Shown here in pieces: positions 5,730-7,127 of a stretch of DNA of 7,127 bases. The stretch lies in contig DGIT01000126.1 of NCBI GenBank assembly GCA_002386465.1, positions 691 through 7,817 on the forward strand. Direction: 5' to 3'. A program made the position numbers and the translations under genes. The DNA is from Burkholderiales bacterium UBA4615 (GTDB lineage Bacteria > Pseudomonadota > Gammaproteobacteria > Burkholderiales > Burkholderiaceae_E). The notes beneath the pieces are model-generated. The model made no database searches. It saw only the letters and a list, made by a program, of their open reading frames with translations, and was not told the origin of the DNA. How positions within the stretch are numbered: position 1 is the stretch's first letter; every line of letters begins with the position of its first letter.

Positions 5730-7127
5730 TTAGCCCTGCCCTCCGAACACATCGACCTGCCGAAAAAGACAGGCCGGTGAGGCATGCCCCACACGGATGA
5801 CCTGACCCGGCTCACCCTTACCGCAGAACGGGGTGCCCAGCACCTCGACCGTGGCGCGATTGCCCACTGCGCTGAGGCTGCGCCAGAACGTGGCCGAGAC
5901 GCCGCGGTAGCCCGGGTTGCGCACCACAGTGGTCAGGCGCCCGTCTTTAATGAGCTGACCCCATTCGCAACCAAACTGGAACTTGTTGCGCGCATCGTCA
6001 ATCGACCACGAGACATTGGTGCGCATCATGACGCCGCGCTCGACCGAGGCGACCATCCCGTCAAGTGAGGCATCGCCCGGCTCCACATTGAGATTGGCCA
6101 TGCGATCGATGGGCGCACGATGCCAGCCGATCGCACGCGAATTCGCTGTGCCCTCCAGACTCACGCCCCGCTGCGCCGCGCGTGCTCGAGACAGCCCGCC
6201 GCCCAGCGGGCTGTGCAGGATCCCATCGCGGATGAGCCAGACCTTGCTCGCCACCTCACCATCATCATCCGCCGGATAGCCCGCCAGTTCGCGAGGCACG
6301 CCCGGATCGAAACTCACATTGAGCAGGGGCGAGCCGTAGGCATAGCGGCCAAACATATCGAGTGTCACAAAACTCGTCCCGGCGAAATTGCGCTCATCGC
6401 CCAGGATGCGATCGAGCTCCAGCGGATGCCCGATCGACTCGTGAATCTGCAGCATCATCTGGTCGGGTGCGAGCAGCAGGTCCATCGGACCGCTGGGGCA
6501 TTCGGGTGCAGCCAGAAGCTGGAGCGCCTCATTAGCAATCCGCGCACCGCCGCCGATCAGACCGCTCGCACGAATCACCTCAAAGCCGCCCTGCTGACAG
6601 AATCCGTTGTACTGGCCGCCCAGGGTGCGGGTCTGGGCCACGCCTGCGTGCGCTGCAGTAGCTTCCAGATTGGGTTCAACGAATTGCACGGCATGGGCGG
6701 TACGCAACTGACCATCGATCCAGAGCTGCTGGGTACGATGGGTCAGATTGAGCCGCGCGGACCAGGACACGATGCGTGCATCCAGGTGCATCGCCGCAGA
6801 CTCGCTTCGAAGTACATCCAGCAGCGCGGCGCGCGACGGCAGTGGCTCAGTGGCCAGCTCCCCGGTGTGGTGGCCCGCAGCGGGTTCAGTCTCGAGCAGG
6901 GCATGCAGATCGAGCCCGTCAAACACCCCACACCGCTCGGCCAGTGCCGCCCATTGGTCCGCAATGTCGGCGGCCTGCTGCAGGCTCGCCGCGCTCAGAT
7001 CCGCTGTGGCGCAGTAGCCCACACCACGGCGTCGCCAGACCGTGACCATGGCACCGCGGTCGTGACCGGTTTCAATTGGATGGGTGATGCCTCGGCGCAC
7101 CAGCAGGTGATCGAAGCGATCTTCGAC
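5730..7127 (-). CDS. TldD-like zinc metalloprotease subunit, 5' end beyond the window
   Basis: The frame is open to the right edge, giving 465 residues with no stop. The GTG at 7100 is probably an internal Val, since the upstream codons (RFDHLLVRRG) continue a TldD-like N-terminus. Counting from that GTG, the metal site HESIGH (220-225, HEXXXH) is intact. It is followed by DDDGEVASKVWLIRDGIL (278-295), APIDRMANLNVEPG (329-342) and the C-terminal GTPFCGKGEPGQ (422-433), whose Cys426 corresponds to the region of the third zinc ligand in TldD. The C-terminus ends in VDVFGG, like the family's TVGG. It is the catalytic half of a TldD/TldE heterodimer that takes extended or unfolded peptides in the cytoplasm. 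TAA is followed two bases later by the TldE-type ATG. All key residues seem present, so it is likely active; the substrate is unknown. Confidence 0.92.
   Translation of the reverse strand, partial: VEDRFDHLLVRRGITHPIETGHDRGAMVTVWRRRGVGYCATADLSAASLQQAADIADQWAALAERCGVFDGLDLHALLETEPAAGHHTGELATEPLPSRAALLDVLRSESAAMHLDARIVSWSARLNLTHRTQQLWIDGQLRTAHAVQFVEPNLEATAAHAGVAQTRTLGGQYNGFCQQGGFEVIRASGLIGGGARIANEALQLLAAPECPSGPMDLLLAPDQMMLQIHESIGHPLELDRILGDERNFAGTSFVTLDMFGRYAYGSPLLNVSFDPGVPRELAGYPADDDGEVASKVWLIRDGILHSPLGGGLSRARAAQRGVSLEGTANSRAIGWHRAPIDRMANLNVEPGDASLDGMVASVERGVMMRTNVSWSIDDARNKFQFGCEWGQLIKDGRLTTVVRNPGYRGVSATFWRSLSAVGNRATVEVLGTPFCGKGEPGQVIRVGHASPACLFRQVDVFGGQG

Noticed and set aside
5730..7100. 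Complete TldD-like gene starting at the GTG at 7100
   Set aside because: The frame stays open to the window edge with TldD-like residues before this codon, so the gene is more likely partial, with its start outside.

Overview
The window looks like chromosomal DNA of a GC-rich (above 60% by eye) Gram-negative bacterium, most likely a betaproteobacterium of the order Burkholderiales. The lineage call is an inference. It rests on a Bug/TctC-type periplasmic receptor (a family greatly expanded in Burkholderiales), a Liv-type ABC transporter, and the style of the catabolic enzymes. No rRNA, tRNA, CRISPR array, insertion sequence or phage gene was seen.

Layout. On the + strand, bases 2-166 hold the last 54 codons of a LivF-type ABC transporter ATPase. 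Its stop overlaps the GTG start of an alpha/beta hydrolase (163-1062) with a GTSYSGG nucleophile motif. This rightward unit ends at a strong GC hairpin (1124-1147) that lies between convergent units.

Everything else reads leftward on the - strand. In order of transcription it is: a TldD-type metalloprotease subunit (5730 to the right edge, 5' end missing), a TldE/PmbA-type partner two bases later (4306-5727), a 101-base gap with a dyad symmetry beside the next ribosome binding site, a luciferase-like (LLM class) flavin-dependent oxidoreductase (2966-4204), an alpha/beta hydrolase with an aspartate in the nucleophile position (2178-2969, ATGA overlap with the preceding gene), and a Bug/TctC-type solute-binding receptor (1161-2150).

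How the genes may work together. The LLM oxidoreductase, the Asp-type hydrolase and the Bug receptor form a tight three-gene set. The simplest reading is a small catabolic module: the receptor captures a small, probably carboxylated, compound in the periplasm, the flavoenzyme oxygenates it or a derivative, and the hydrolase opens or hydrolyses the product. The Liv-type transporter and its coupled hydrolase, converging on the same terminator, may belong to the same metabolic neighbourhood. The substrate cannot be read from the sequence. The TldD/TldE pair is a separate two-subunit peptidase of a divergent branch. Its link to the catabolic set is only proximity and shared direction.

I see no clear evidence of a wholly new defence or mobile system. 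The most promising unknowns are the paired oxidoreductase/Asp-hydrolase module with its dedicated receptor and possible operator, and the substrate of the divergent Tld pair.
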